DNA of 64,000 bases, from the NCBI RefSeq assembly GCF_007993935.1, contig NZ_VITY01000006.1, positions 389,627 to 453,626 on the forward strand. Reading direction: 5' to 3'. Below, one piece after another: positions 9,697 through 19,768 of the stretch (position 1 is its first letter; each line of letters starts with the position of its first letter). Below the pieces are notes generated by a model. That model saw only the letters and a list, made by a program, of their open reading frames with translations, was not told the DNA's origin and ran no database searches. A program made the translations under genes and the position numbers. The DNA is from Bradyrhizobium macuxiense. Lineage in GTDB: Bacteria > Pseudomonadota > Alphaproteobacteria > Rhizobiales > Xanthobacteraceae.

Positions 9697-10586
9697 TGTC
9701 AGGCACACCGATCCAGAACATCCCGGTCGCGGCGCGCGTTACGCCGGCCTCGATCTACGTCGCGCCCTCGCTCGCCGCAGCACGCGATGCGCTGAGCGAA
9801 TATGGCGCCGCCGGTGCTCCCCTGGCCGGCGGCACATGGATCATGCGATCGCCGATCCGTCACGAGCCGCTCAAGACTCACTATGTCGCGATCGGAAGGA
9901 TCGCCGAGCTCTCGGCAATCCGGATCAGCGGCAACGCAGTCGAGATCGGCGCGGCCGTCACGCACGCGGCGCTTGCGGCGGCGTTGGCCGACCTTCCAGA
10001 ATTTGCCGGCCTCGTCGCGGCCGCCGGACGCTCCGCCAACCCGGCGATCCGCGCGATGGCGACAATCGGCGGCAATCTGTCGACGTCAGACTTCGCCGCG
10101 GCGGATTGCGTGCCGGCGCTGCTCTGTCTCGATGCCGATGTCGAGATCGCGGACCGCAACGGTCGCGAGCGCATCAGCCTGGCGCATTTCCTCGAGGTCC
10201 GATCAAAGCTCGCAGCCGGCCGCATCGTGACGCGGATCATCGTGCCGCGGGCGGAATGCAGGACGGCGCATATCCGCCTGCCGCTGCGCAGGTCCGGCGA
10301 CTATCCGGTCGCCATCGTCAGCCTTTCGGTCAGCGTCGATGCGGCGAACCGCGTCCGGGTGGCGCGAATCGCGGTCGGGTCGGTCGAACCGAGCGCGCGC
10401 CGCTGGCCGCCGCTTGAAGACGCACTTCTTGGACGTCCGCTCGACGCCGCGGAAGCTGCACGGATTGCGGCCGAACTCACCGGCGAATTCATCGGCCGCG
10501 ACAGCGTCGATGCACCGGCCTGGTATCGTGTCAGCGTGCTACCCGGCCTCGTCCGCCGTGCAGTGATCGCTGCACGTGGCTCATGA
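9693..10586 (+). CDS. Molybdenum hydroxylase FAD-binding subunit (CoxM/XdhB-like)
   Basis: This 297-residue FAD subunit of the xanthine dehydrogenase/CO dehydrogenase family passes electrons from the 2Fe-2S subunit to an acceptor. FAD-contacting motifs are visible: APLAGGTWIM near residue 47 and ATIGGNLSTSDFAAADC near residue 127. A C-terminal CO_deh_flav_C-like domain follows. It overlaps the second permease by 4 nt, which links the hydroxylase to the importer in one transcript. The FAD-FeS-Mo subunit order is the usual one for bacterial carbon-monoxide-dehydrogenase-like enzymes acting on aldehydes, purines or N-heteroaromatics. Confidence 0.9.
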   Translation: MMSGTPIQNIPVAARVTPASIYVAPSLAAARDALSEYGAAGAPLAGGTWIMRSPIRHEPLKTHYVAIGRIAELSAIRISGNAVEIGAAVTHAALAAALADLPEFAGLVAAAGRSANPAIRAMATIGGNLSTSDFAAADCVPALLCLDADVEIADRNGRERISLAHFLEVRSKLAAGRIVTRIIVPRAECRTAHIRLPLRRSGDYPVAIVSLSVSVDAANRVRVARIAVGSVEPSARRWPPLEDALLGRPLDAAEAARIAAELTGEFIGRDSVDAPAWYRVSVLPGLVRRAVIAARGS

Positions 10587-10601
10587 AAGCGCGGGGATGA
10601 C

Positions 10602-11060
10602 ATGGGATTCAATCTGACCGTGAACGGCGATCGCCTCTCCTCCGCGGCCGAGCCTGCCACCCCGCTGGTCGATGTCCTGCGCGAGGAGATGCATCTGACC
10701 GGCGCGAAGCCGGTCTGTCGCGAAGGCTTCTGTGGCGCCTGCATGGTGCTGGTCGACGGCGAGCCGACGCCTTCGTGCCTGCTGCCGGCTGCGCTGGCCG
10801 ATGGCCGCGAGATCCAGACCGTCGAAGGCCTTGCGCCGCTCGGCCAGTTGAACCGGATCCAGGCCGCACTCGAGGTCAGCGATGCCGTGCAATGCGGCAT
10901 GTGCTTTCCCGGCATGGTGGTGAGCCTGACGCATCTCTTGACGACACGGCCGGATGCCACAAGTGACGATATCCGCGCGGCGCTGACCGGGAACATCTGC
11001 CGCTGCACCGGCTATGAACGCATCGTCGAGGCGACATTGCTCGCCTTGGCGACGGCTTGA
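10602..11060 (+). CDS. Molybdenum hydroxylase (2Fe-2S) subunit (CoxS-like)
   Basis: This 152-residue iron-sulfur subunit carries two [2Fe-2S] clusters. The plant-type cluster uses C39, C44, C47 and C59 (CREGFCGAC then SC). The second, helical-domain cluster uses the QCGMC and NICRCTG cysteines near the C-terminus. It relays electrons from the Mo site to FAD. It lies 15 bp after the FAD subunit and 15 bp before the Mo subunit. All eight expected cysteines are present, so the subunit looks intact. Confidence 0.93.
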   Translation: MGFNLTVNGDRLSSAAEPATPLVDVLREEMHLTGAKPVCREGFCGACMVLVDGEPTPSCLLPAALADGREIQTVEGLAPLGQLNRIQAALEVSDAVQCGMCFPGMVVSLTHLLTTRPDATSDDIRAALTGNICRCTGYERIVEATLLALATA

Positions 11061-11075
11061 GCGGGGGGCGCTGGG

Positions 11076-13445
11076 ATGTCCGACGTTTCTGCAACGATGG
11101 ATTTGCGCCGGCGTGACGCCGCCGACAAGCTGCGCGGCCGCACGCGCTACACCATCGATCGCTATCTGCCGGGCATGCTGCACGCCGCGGTGCTGCGCGC
11201 CGGTGTGCCGGCAGGGCGGATCATGCGTCTCGATACCTCGAGAGCAGCCCGCATGCCCGGCGTGCGCGCCATCGTGACGGCGGCCGATGCGCCCGGCATG
11301 ATCGGGATCGGCATCGCCGATCATCCGCTGTTCGCCCGCGACGTCATCCGCTACGACGGCGAACCGCTCGCCGCGGTCGCAGCCGTCACGCTGGCGCAGG
11401 CGCAAGCCGCGCTCGCGGCGATTGACGTGGAGATCGAGCCGCTCCCCGCCGTCTTGACCATGGCGGACGCGCTGAAGCCGGATGCAAGCCTGGTTCATCC
11501 GGACTGGCGCAGCTATGAGGTCTTGCTCGAAGGCAGCGCGCGCGGCGGCAACGTCGCCTGGGAGGCGACCGTCGTTCGCGGCGACGTCGATGCCGCCTTT
11601 GCCCGGCCTGACGTCGAGATCGTCGAAAGCTGCTTTCGCGTCGGCCGGCAGAACCACGTCGCTTTCGAGCCGCGTGCGGTGGTCGCAAGCTACGAGGATG
11701 GACGCTTCCACATCGAGACGTCGACGCAGGTCCCCTGGGGCATCCGCAACGCGACCGCGCGCCTGCTCGGCGTACCGGCGTCGCAGGTCCGCGTTACGGT
11801 GCCGCCGGTCGGCGGCGGCTTCGGCCTCAAGTTCGATCTGGCAGTCGAACCGTTCGCCGCCCTGCTCGCCCGCGCCAGCGGCCGGCCGGTGCGCCTCGTC
11901 AATTCGCGCGAGGAGGAGATGCTCACCTGCCTGTTCCGCGAGAATGCCGATATCCGCATCCGCTCGGCGGTGACGCGCGAGGGAGATATCGTGGGGCGCG
12001 AGGCGGTGGTCCTGATGGATTGCGGCGCCTATGGCGGCGAACAGATCTTCCTGACCACCATGACCGCGCACACGCTCGGCGGCAACTACAAGCTTGGCAG
12101 CGTGCGCATGGTCTCGCGCGCGATCTACACCAACACGGCGCCGAATGGCGCGTTCCGCTGCTGCAACGGGGTCTACAACACCTTTGCGCTCGAGCGGCAC
12201 ACCGACGAGATCGCGGCGCGGATCGGAATGGATCCGCTCGCGTTCCGCCGCCGCAATGTGCTCGGCGACAAGGATCTCGGCGCCACCGGCCAAATCTTCG
12301 AAGGCGATGTGCTCGGCCCGATGCTCGAGCGGATGGATACGCTGCGCGATGCGGCTGCGCCGCCGCCAGCGCGCAGCGACGGCCGGCTCTATGGACGCGC
12401 GACCACCGTCGGCACCTGGTTCGTCTTCGTCGGCCCATCGGCCGCAACGGTGAACATGAATGCCGACGGCACGGCGACGCTGGTCACGTCGGGCGTTGAA
12501 ATCGGATCCGGCTCGATGATGCAGAGCCTGCCGCAGATCGTCGCCAGCACGCTCGGCATCGCGCCCGAGCATGTGGTCGTGCGCGCAGCCGATACCGATG
12601 CGGCCGGCTATGACGTCGGCGTCGGCGGCGGCCGCACCACCGTCTCGCTCGGCGCCGCCAGCCTGTCGGGAGCGCAGGAGGTGCGCACCAAGCTGCTGAA
12701 GGTCGCCTCCGAGATGATCGAGGCTGCGCCCGATGATCTCGTCATGCGCGGCGGGCGGATCGAGATCGCCGGCGCGCCGGGCTCCGGCCGTACCGTCATG
12801 GAGGTCGCGACCCGCGCCCAGGCGCTGGGTGGTCCGGTCTCCGGCACCGGCGCCTTCACCGGCGCCGGCGTGCCCGCGATGCCCGGCTGCGTGGCCGGAC
12901 ATTTCATCGACGCGATCGACATCCCTGTCTTCGCGGTCCACGACTGCGAGGTCGCGGTCGATCCGGAAACCGGACATGTCGAGGTGCTGAGCTATCGCGT
13001 GGTCCAGGACGTCGGCCGCGCGCTGAACCCGCGCGCGATCCATGGCCAGATCCAGGGCGGTGTCGTGCAGGGGCTGGGTTATGCGTTGCACGAGGAAGTC
13101 ACGATCGGCAGCAACGGCCGGGTCTGCCAGAACGGCTTCGAAACCTATCGCGTGCCGCTGGCGCTCGATGTCGTGCCGGTCGAAATCAGTCTCTATGAAG
13201 GGGCGCCGTCAATCGGACCGCTCGGCACCAAGGGCGCCGGCGAGGTGCCGATCCTCAATGTCGGAGCGGCCGTCGCCTGCGCCGTTGCAAACGCCACGGG
13301 CAAGCGCGTCCAGGCGCTTCCACTGACCCCGCCGCGCGTGCTCGAACTCCTGCTCGATCGCACGCAGGATCTGGCCCTTTCCCACATCGCCGATGCATGG
13401 ACGGACAATCTGATACGGTCGTATCAGACAGCTCACGACAAATAG
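11076..13445 (+). CDS. Molybdopterin-binding catalytic subunit of a xanthine-dehydrogenase-family hydroxylase (CoxL-like)
   Basis: This 789-residue catalytic subunit binds molybdopterin cytosine dinucleotide or a related cofactor and hydroxylates an aromatic, heterocyclic or aldehyde carbon with water-derived oxygen. The family motif GGGFGLK is near residue 246. The active-site glutamate loop TKGAGEVP places the catalytic Glu at about residue 723. I do not see the AYRCSFR loop of true CO dehydrogenase, so it is unlikely to oxidise CO. It closes the operon; the next gene is on the other strand. The combination with hydantoinase subunits suggests hydroxylation followed by hydrolytic ring opening. 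The substrate is unproven. Confidence 0.9.
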   Translation: MSDVSATMDLRRRDAADKLRGRTRYTIDRYLPGMLHAAVLRAGVPAGRIMRLDTSRAARMPGVRAIVTAADAPGMIGIGIADHPLFARDVIRYDGEPLAAVAAVTLAQAQAALAAIDVEIEPLPAVLTMADALKPDASLVHPDWRSYEVLLEGSARGGNVAWEATVVRGDVDAAFARPDVEIVESCFRVGRQNHVAFEPRAVVASYEDGRFHIETSTQVPWGIRNATARLLGVPASQVRVTVPPVGGGFGLKFDLAVEPFAALLARASGRPVRLVNSREEEMLTCLFRENADIRIRSAVTREGDIVGREAVVLMDCGAYGGEQIFLTTMTAHTLGGNYKLGSVRMVSRAIYTNTAPNGAFRCCNGVYNTFALERHTDEIAARIGMDPLAFRRRNVLGDKDLGATGQIFEGDVLGPMLERMDTLRDAAAPPPARSDGRLYGRATTVGTWFVFVGPSAATVNMNADGTATLVTSGVEIGSGSMMQSLPQIVASTLGIAPEHVVVRAADTDAAGYDVGVGGGRTTVSLGAASLSGAQEVRTKLLKVASEMIEAAPDDLVMRGGRIEIAGAPGSGRTVMEVATRAQALGGPVSGTGAFTGAGVPAMPGCVAGHFIDAIDIPVFAVHDCEVAVDPETGHVEVLSYRVVQDVGRALNPRAIHGQIQGGVVQGLGYALHEEVTIGSNGRVCQNGFETYRVPLALDVVPVEISLYEGAPSIGPLGTKGAGEVPILNVGAAVACAVANATGKRVQALPLTPPRVLELLLDRTQDLALSHIADAWTDNLIRSYQTAHDK

Positions 13446-13493
13446 CAGCGAACCCGCGTCCCGTCCGGCGCGTCAACGCCGTCGATTGAATCG

Positions 13494-14252
13494 CTAGACC
13501 CAGCCGCCGTCGACGATATGGCTCTGGTTGGTGCAGGCGCCGCTGTCGTCGGCGGCAAAAAACAGCACGACGCGGGCGATGTCGTCAGGCACGAGCTTGC
13601 GCTTGAGGCACTGCCGCTGCATCAGTTCAGTGACGCCTTCGGGCGTCAGCCACAGATCCTGCTGCCGCTGGGTCATGATCCATCCGGGCAGGATGGAGTT
13701 GACCCGCACATTGTGCGGCCCGAGATCGCGGGCCAGCGCGCGGGTGAGGCCCTGAACCGCTGATTTCGCCGTGGTGTAGCAGGGCATGTTGCCCTGGCCG
13801 ATCACCCAGCTCACCGATCCGATATTGATGATCGCACCGCCGCCCGCCTGTTTCATGTCGGGTGCGACCGCCTGGGCGCTGAAGAACTGATGCTTCAGGT
13901 TGACGGCGATCCGCTCGTCCCAGAATTCCGGTGTGACGTCCTCGATCGTGTGACGATCATCGCGCGCTGCGTTGTTGACCAGGATGGTGATCGGCCCGAG
14001 CGCCTCGCGGATGCCGGCGATCGCGCGGCGCAGCGCGCCGATGTCGCGCAGGTCGGCGTGTTCGAAGTGCACGCGCGCTTGCGCCCCCAGATCGGACAGC
14101 AGTTGCTCCGAGGACGTCAGATCGATGTCGATGAAGCCGACCCGCGCGCCCTGGCTGACGAATTGGCGGACGATCGCCTCGCCGATGCCGGAACCGCCAC
14201 CGGTGACCAGGACGGTCCGGTCCTTGAGGCTTGGATAAATAGCACCCTGCAT
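13494..14252 (-). CDS. SDR family NAD(P)-dependent oxidoreductase
   Basis: This 252-residue classical short-chain dehydrogenase has the cofactor motif TGGGSGIG at residues 17-24 and LVNNA at 91-95. The catalytic Tyr159-x3-Lys163 lies in CYTTAKSAV, with the active-site Ser in INIGSVS near 146-148. The ATG at 14252 is chosen because GAGG sits 6 nt upstream; frame-matched starts exist 6 and 42 bases earlier. It lies 80 bp downstream of the ROK regulator on the same strand and divergent from the sugar importers. A sugar or polyol dehydrogenase role is therefore plausible but not proven. Confidence 0.92.
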   Translation of the reverse strand: MQGAIYPSLKDRTVLVTGGGSGIGEAIVRQFVSQGARVGFIDIDLTSSEQLLSDLGAQARVHFEHADLRDIGALRRAIAGIREALGPITILVNNAARDDRHTIEDVTPEFWDERIAVNLKHQFFSAQAVAPDMKQAGGGAIINIGSVSWVIGQGNMPCYTTAKSAVQGLTRALARDLGPHNVRVNSILPGWIMTQRQQDLWLTPEGVTELMQRQCLKRKLVPDDIARVVLFFAADDSGACTNQSHIVDGGWV

Positions 14253-14332
14253 TGGCATCCTCACGATTTGGCGCCTGAAGGGCGTCAGTTGCATTGCTGC
14301 GGCTCAAGCAAAGGGCCGCAGCTCCCGAGGTT

Positions 14333-15604
14333 TCACTCGGTTGTCTCCATGTGGCTTCGGTCCACGACCCGTAGCGTCCGCCGCACCATGCCGTCGACAA
14401 TCGTCGCCGACTCGCTGGGACGCACATGGATCGCCGTGGATTTGAGCAGCCACGGCAGCACCGCCTGCTCGAGCCGTTCCTCATAGGCACTGCGCATCAT
14501 GTCGAACGCCTGCAGGCCGGGACCTGCGAGGATCAGATGATGCGGGCGCAGCACCGATATCGTCGTGGCGACCGCCTCGGCAAGCGCGTGGCCAGCCTGC
14601 CGAAACAACTGTTCGAGACGCGGATCGCCGGCGCGTGCCCGCGCCCGGAGCAGCGCCATCTGCGCCTCGGACGGTTGCTGCGACACCGCCGGCGGCAGGT
14701 CGAGAAAGGTGCGGGCGTCTCGGTAGAGCGCATAGTCGGCGAGATGGGCCTCGATGCAGCCGCGCTGACCACAGCGGCACTGCGGACCGTTCGGCGTCAA
14801 CTTGACATGGCCGATCTCGCTGCCTGCGCCGGCCCCCCAGCGCGCTTCACCGTCGACGATGATGCCCATGCCGATGCCGTGACCGACCATCAGCGTGGCC
14901 GTGAGGCCCTGCGCCAGTGCCGGCTCGGCTGCGACAAGGGCGAGCGCCACCGCGACCGCGTCGTTCGCCATCACGACTTCGACGCCGAATTCCTGGCGGA
15001 TCGGCGTTGCCAGATCGACGTCGGTGATCGACAGCGCTGGGCTCCACAGATGCCGGCCGGTGTCGGCGTCGACGATGCCCTGCAGCGCAATCCCGATTCC
15101 CAGCACCCGGTCTCGCGGCGTGGCCGTCTCTTCGAGCATGGCCTCGATCTGCGCGATCACGAGGTCGCACACCGCGCCTGCATCGAGCCCGCGCGTCGTC
15201 AGTTCAAGCCGCGATTGCGCCAGGGCCGCGCCGCTGAAATCGGCGATCAATGTCTCGACCAGATTCATGCGCAGCGAGACCGCAATGATGCGGCCGAATT
15301 CGGGGTTCAGGGTCAGCAGGACCGCCGGCCGGCCGCGGCGGCGGCCGTTCAACCCATCCGTATCCTCGTCGTCGGTATCGTCCGGCCACGACGTCGCCGT
15401 ATCGGTCTCGGCCTCAACCAGCAGGTCTTCCGCCATCAGCTTCGACGTGATGGCCGAAATGGCCGGGAAGCTCAGCCCGGTGCTGCGTGCAAGCTCGACG
15501 CGCGGCAACGGTCCCTGACGCCGCAAGACTTCAACGAGACGGTCGCGGTTCGATCCGCGGGTCAGACTTGAAGCGCGTCTCAGCGGTTCGGACTGCTCAT
15601 TCAT
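14333..15604 (-). CDS. ROK family transcriptional regulator
   Basis: This ~423-residue NagC/Mlc/XylR-type repressor has an N-terminal winged helix (RVELARSTGLSFPAISAITSKL) followed by a ROK sugar-kinase-like domain. The zinc-binding cysteine cluster CRCGQRGCIEAH, typical of ROK repressors, is present. It is divergent from a sugar importer locus and is the likely sugar-responsive repressor of it. The ATG at 15604 is preferred on composition. A TTG at 15640 has a better Shine-Dalgarno (GAGG 8 nt upstream) but would add an AT-rich, lysine-rich stretch unlike the rest. The inducer is unknown. Confidence 0.9.
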   Translation of the reverse strand: MNEQSEPLRRASSLTRGSNRDRLVEVLRRQGPLPRVELARSTGLSFPAISAITSKLMAEDLLVEAETDTATSWPDDTDDEDTDGLNGRRRGRPAVLLTLNPEFGRIIAVSLRMNLVETLIADFSGAALAQSRLELTTRGLDAGAVCDLVIAQIEAMLEETATPRDRVLGIGIALQGIVDADTGRHLWSPALSITDVDLATPIRQEFGVEVVMANDAVAVALALVAAEPALAQGLTATLMVGHGIGMGIIVDGEARWGAGAGSEIGHVKLTPNGPQCRCGQRGCIEAHLADYALYRDARTFLDLPPAVSQQPSEAQMALLRARARAGDPRLEQLFRQAGHALAEAVATTISVLRPHHLILAGPGLQAFDMMRSAYEERLEQAVLPWLLKSTAIHVRPSESATIVDGMVRRTLRVVDRSHMETTE

Positions 15605-15845
15605 GCCGGCTTTTTTAATTCGCTTGATAAAATTATTCAACGGATACGCCTCAGATATTGGCCAGAAAGTATCGATTGCGACTGAAATACATCACCTTCC
15701 TACTATTTTTGCTTGAACAGCGGGACTCGAACATCCTTGACTGGACTTTTTGTCGCGCTAATTTATTAGTTACGTGAATAAAATAAGGCGTGAAAAGCGC
15801 CGGGCGTGAAATCCCCTCGCGGGGGGTATCGACAGGGAGGTGCAT
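15605..15845. other. Divergent AT-rich intergenic region between ROK regulator and sugar importer
   Basis: This 241-bp region is clearly richer in A and T than the genes on either side. It contains the promoter and operator described separately at 15737-15786. The rest shows no further gene. It is probably the control region for both the repressor and the importer locus. Confidence 0.6.
15737..15786 (+). promoter_or_regulatory. Putative sigma-70 promoter overlapped by a ROK-type operator
   Basis: TTGACT at 15737-15742 and TAATTT at 15759-15764, spaced 16 bp, form a good -35/-10 pair upstream of the binding-protein gene. The AT-rich dyad TTATT-n9-AATAA at 15763-15781 overlaps the -10 box and the start region. 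NagC/Mlc-type ROK repressors bind AT-rich inverted repeats of this kind, so repression by the divergent ROK gene is the simple reading. No other candidate promoter was seen in the gap. Confidence 0.5.
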
Positions 15846-16811
15846 ATGAATAACTCAATGAAGAGGTTGATCGTGCCGCTGCTGGCGGGCGCAGCTGCGC
15901 TCGCGATGACCACGGGGATAGCACAGGCGCAGCAAAAAAAGACCATCGCGCTGGTGACCAACGTCGCGGCCGACTTCTGGACCATCGCGGGCCGCGGGCT
16001 TGAGAAGGCGCAGAAAGAGCACCCAGACTACAATATCGAGTTGATCGTCACCAATGAAGGCACCGCGGCCGGTCAGCGGCGCGAGCTGGACGACCTGCTG
16101 GTGCGCGGCGTCGCCGGCATCTCGATCTCCGTCGACGACGCGCCGCATGCGACCGAAGAACTCAACAAGGTTGCGGCCAAGACCGTGCTGATCACGACGG
16201 ACAGCGACGCGCCGCAGAGCAATCGCCTCGCCTATATCGGCACCGACAACGTCGCGGCCGGACGGCAGGCCGGCGAGGAGATCAAGAAGGCGCTGCCGAA
16301 CGGCGGCAAGATCGCGCTGTTCGTCGGAACGATGGACGCCGACAACGCCCGTGAGCGGGTGCAGGGCATCAAGGAATCGATCGCCGGCACCAAGGTCGAG
16401 CTGGTCGACGTGTTCACCGACCAGGTCGACTTCGCCAAGGCCAAGGCGAACATGGAGAACGTGCTCGTCAAATATCCCGATATCGCGCTGCTGTCCGGCC
16501 TGTGGAGCTACGAGACCCCGCTGATCTATGATGCGGTGAAGGCCGCGGGCAAGGCCGGCAAGGTGAAGATCGTCGGCTTCGACGAGGATCAGCGCACGCT
16601 GCGGGGCATTTCCGACGGCACGATCGAATCCACCGTCGTGCAGCAGCCGTACGAGTTCGGCTATCTCTCCGCCACCAACATCATCAAGACGCTGAACGGC
16701 GACAAGTCCTGGATTCCGAAGGACAGCAAGCTGATCGTGCCGACCAAGGTGATCAGCAAGGCCAACGTCGCGGAGTTCGCCGCGAATCTGAAGGACCTGT
16801 TGAAGAAGTAA
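15846..16811 (+). CDS. Sugar ABC transporter substrate-binding protein
   Basis: This 321-residue RbsB-like periplasmic binding protein has a signal peptide ending at IAQAQ (about residue 29). The mature start, KKTIALVTNVAADFWTIAGRG, is the family opening, and the second-lobe motif AYIGTDNVAAGRQAGEEI follows. The ATG has AGGGAGG 5 nt upstream. It is the first gene of the ROK-controlled locus. A GC hairpin follows the stop, then the two-domain ATPase. The sugar is not identifiable from sequence. Confidence 0.93.
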   Translation: MNNSMKRLIVPLLAGAAALAMTTGIAQAQQKKTIALVTNVAADFWTIAGRGLEKAQKEHPDYNIELIVTNEGTAAGQRRELDDLLVRGVAGISISVDDAPHATEELNKVAAKTVLITTDSDAPQSNRLAYIGTDNVAAGRQAGEEIKKALPNGGKIALFVGTMDADNARERVQGIKESIAGTKVELVDVFTDQVDFAKAKANMENVLVKYPDIALLSGLWSYETPLIYDAVKAAGKAGKVKIVGFDEDQRTLRGISDGTIESTVVQQPYEFGYLSATNIIKTLNGDKSWIPKDSKLIVPTKVISKANVAEFAANLKDLLKK

Positions 16812-16824
16812 CTTCAGTCGGCTT

Positions 16825-16856
16825 CACCGCCCGGCCGCCACGGCCGCCGGGCGGTG
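16825..16856 (+). promoter_or_regulatory. Intercistronic hairpin after the binding-protein gene
   Basis: An 11-bp perfect stem, CACCGCCCGGC with GCCGGGCGGTG, encloses a 10-nt loop. It lies 13 bp after the stop of the binding-protein gene and just before the ribosome site AGGAGGA of the ATPase gene. No U-tract follows, so complete termination is unlikely. The position mirrors the hairpin at 6090-6112 and fits differential expression of the binding protein. Confidence 0.7.
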
Positions 16857-16874
16857 TGCAGGAGGACATGCCGC

Positions 16875-18397
<1,523 letters not shown>

Positions 18398-18401
<4 letters not shown>

Positions 18402-19459
18402 TGAAGAAAGAACTCGGCCTGTTCTTGCTGCTGGCGGTGATCTCCGCCATCACCGGCGCGATCAACCCGGCCTTTCTGTCGTTCGTGAACCTACTGAACA
18501 TGGCCAATTTGATCGGCCTGTTCGGTGTGTTCGCGCTGGGCGAAGGGCTCGTCATCATCACCGGAGGCATCGATCTTTCGCTCGGCTCGATGTTCGCGCT
18601 GCTTGGCGTCGTCTTCATCGACCTGCTGACGACGTATCAGGTGCCCTGGCCGTTCGCGCTGCTGCTGGTCCTGATGGGCGGGCTGGCGCTGGGCGGCATC
18701 CAGGGCTTCCTGATCACCCGGCTGAAGATGCAGCCCTTCATCGTGACGCTGTGCGGGCTTTTGATCTATCGCGGCGCCGCACGCTACTACACCAGCGATT
18801 CGACGCGCGGCTTCGGCTACGGCGACGAGGCCAGCACGCTGAGCAACATCGCCTCCGGCAATGTCGCGGGCATTCCGAACACTTTCATCTTTCTGATCAT
18901 CCTGGCGGTGATCCTCGGCGTGCTGCTGCATCGCTCGGTCTACGGGCGCTGGCTCTATGCCGTCGGCAAGAACGAGGAAGCGGCGCGTTTCTCCGGCATC
19001 AGGACGAACCTCGTGATCGCGACCGCCTATGTCATCAGCGGCGGCCTCGCCGGCGTTTCGACCGTGCTGTTCGTGTTCTACACCAACTCGGTCTCGCCGA
19101 GCTCCTTCGGCAATTTCTACGAGCTCTATGCGATTGCGGCGGCCGTGCTCGGCGGCTGCAGCCTGCGCGGCGGCGAAGGCTCCATCCTTGGTATCGTGCT
19201 GGGGACGGCCTTGCTGCAGGTGCTGCAGAACCTCGTGAACATCCTCGGCATTCCGAATTCGCTGAACTTCGCGGTGATGGGCACCGTAATTCTGATCGGC
19301 GTGCTGGCGGATCAGCAATTGCAGGCCCGGCGGCGGCGCAAGGCCGCGCTGGCCGGCCTCGCCCGCACGGCGCCGAAATCGAAGGAACCCACGATTCGGC
19401 AAAGCGCGTCTCCGCATGGCGCGGCCGCGTTGCCGACGAGCGCGGGTGATCAGGCGTGA
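18398..19459 (+). CDS. Sugar ABC transporter permease
   Basis: This 353-residue RbsC-family permease has the signatures LVIITGGIDLSLGSMFALLGV and AIAAAVLGGCSLRGGEGS, with about eight to ten hydrophobic segments. It is the only permease of this importer, so a homodimer is expected. The last ~45 residues are a basic, probably cytoplasmic tail (QARRRRKAAL and beyond) that is longer than usual for the family. It overlaps the ATPase gene by 4 nt. Confidence 0.93.
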
Positions 19460-19768
19460 CAACACGATACGGAAGAGCCGCGATCGGGAATACGGACGCG
19501 GCGACGTGAGTAGAGGAACACGGGGAGGAGTTCGATGCGCAGGACCGATGAAGTACGCCACGCTGGCGTCCGCATTCGCGCTGCAGGCCGGACCCGGCCG
19601 GGCGGCGGACCGACCCTCACCACCGTCTTGAAAGGCTTTGGTGCGCACGCGGTTTCCATCTCAGGTTGAGGGATGAGTGCACTGAAAGGGGCGCGTTCCG
19701 TGCTGAAGGGCTTTGGGCGGGAACGTGAAGCAAAATGGACAAAGCCGGGGACGCTGGGAGTGCAGAAA
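19460..19768. other. Gap between permease and porin genes, holding one short ORF
   Basis: These 309 bp hold the 44-codon ORF at 19535-19669 and, directly after it, an in-frame 32-codon extension of the porin gene starting at 19673. A short imperfect repeat, TGAAAGGCTTTGG near 19628 and TGAAGGGCTTTGG near 19703, lies across both. I see no terminator hairpin, so the porin may be co-transcribed with the permease. Confidence 0.5.
19535..19669 (+). CDS. Possible 44-residue leader or small protein upstream of porin
   Basis: The ATG at 19535 is preceded by GGGGAGGAG at 4 nt, the strongest ribosome binding site in this gap. The product is 44 residues, arginine-rich, with LKGFG near residue 34. The same VLKGFG string recurs in the upstream in-frame extension of the porin gene. 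It could be a translated leader affecting porin expression, a real small protein, or a relic. I know of no homologue. Confidence 0.35.
   Translation: MRRTDEVRHAGVRIRAAGRTRPGGGPTLTTVLKGFGAHAVSISG

Noticed and set aside
10581..13091. 836-codon minus-strand frame opposite the Mo hydroxylase
   Set aside because: It is Arg/His/Asp-rich with no recognisable domain; the plus strand carries conserved catalytic motifs.
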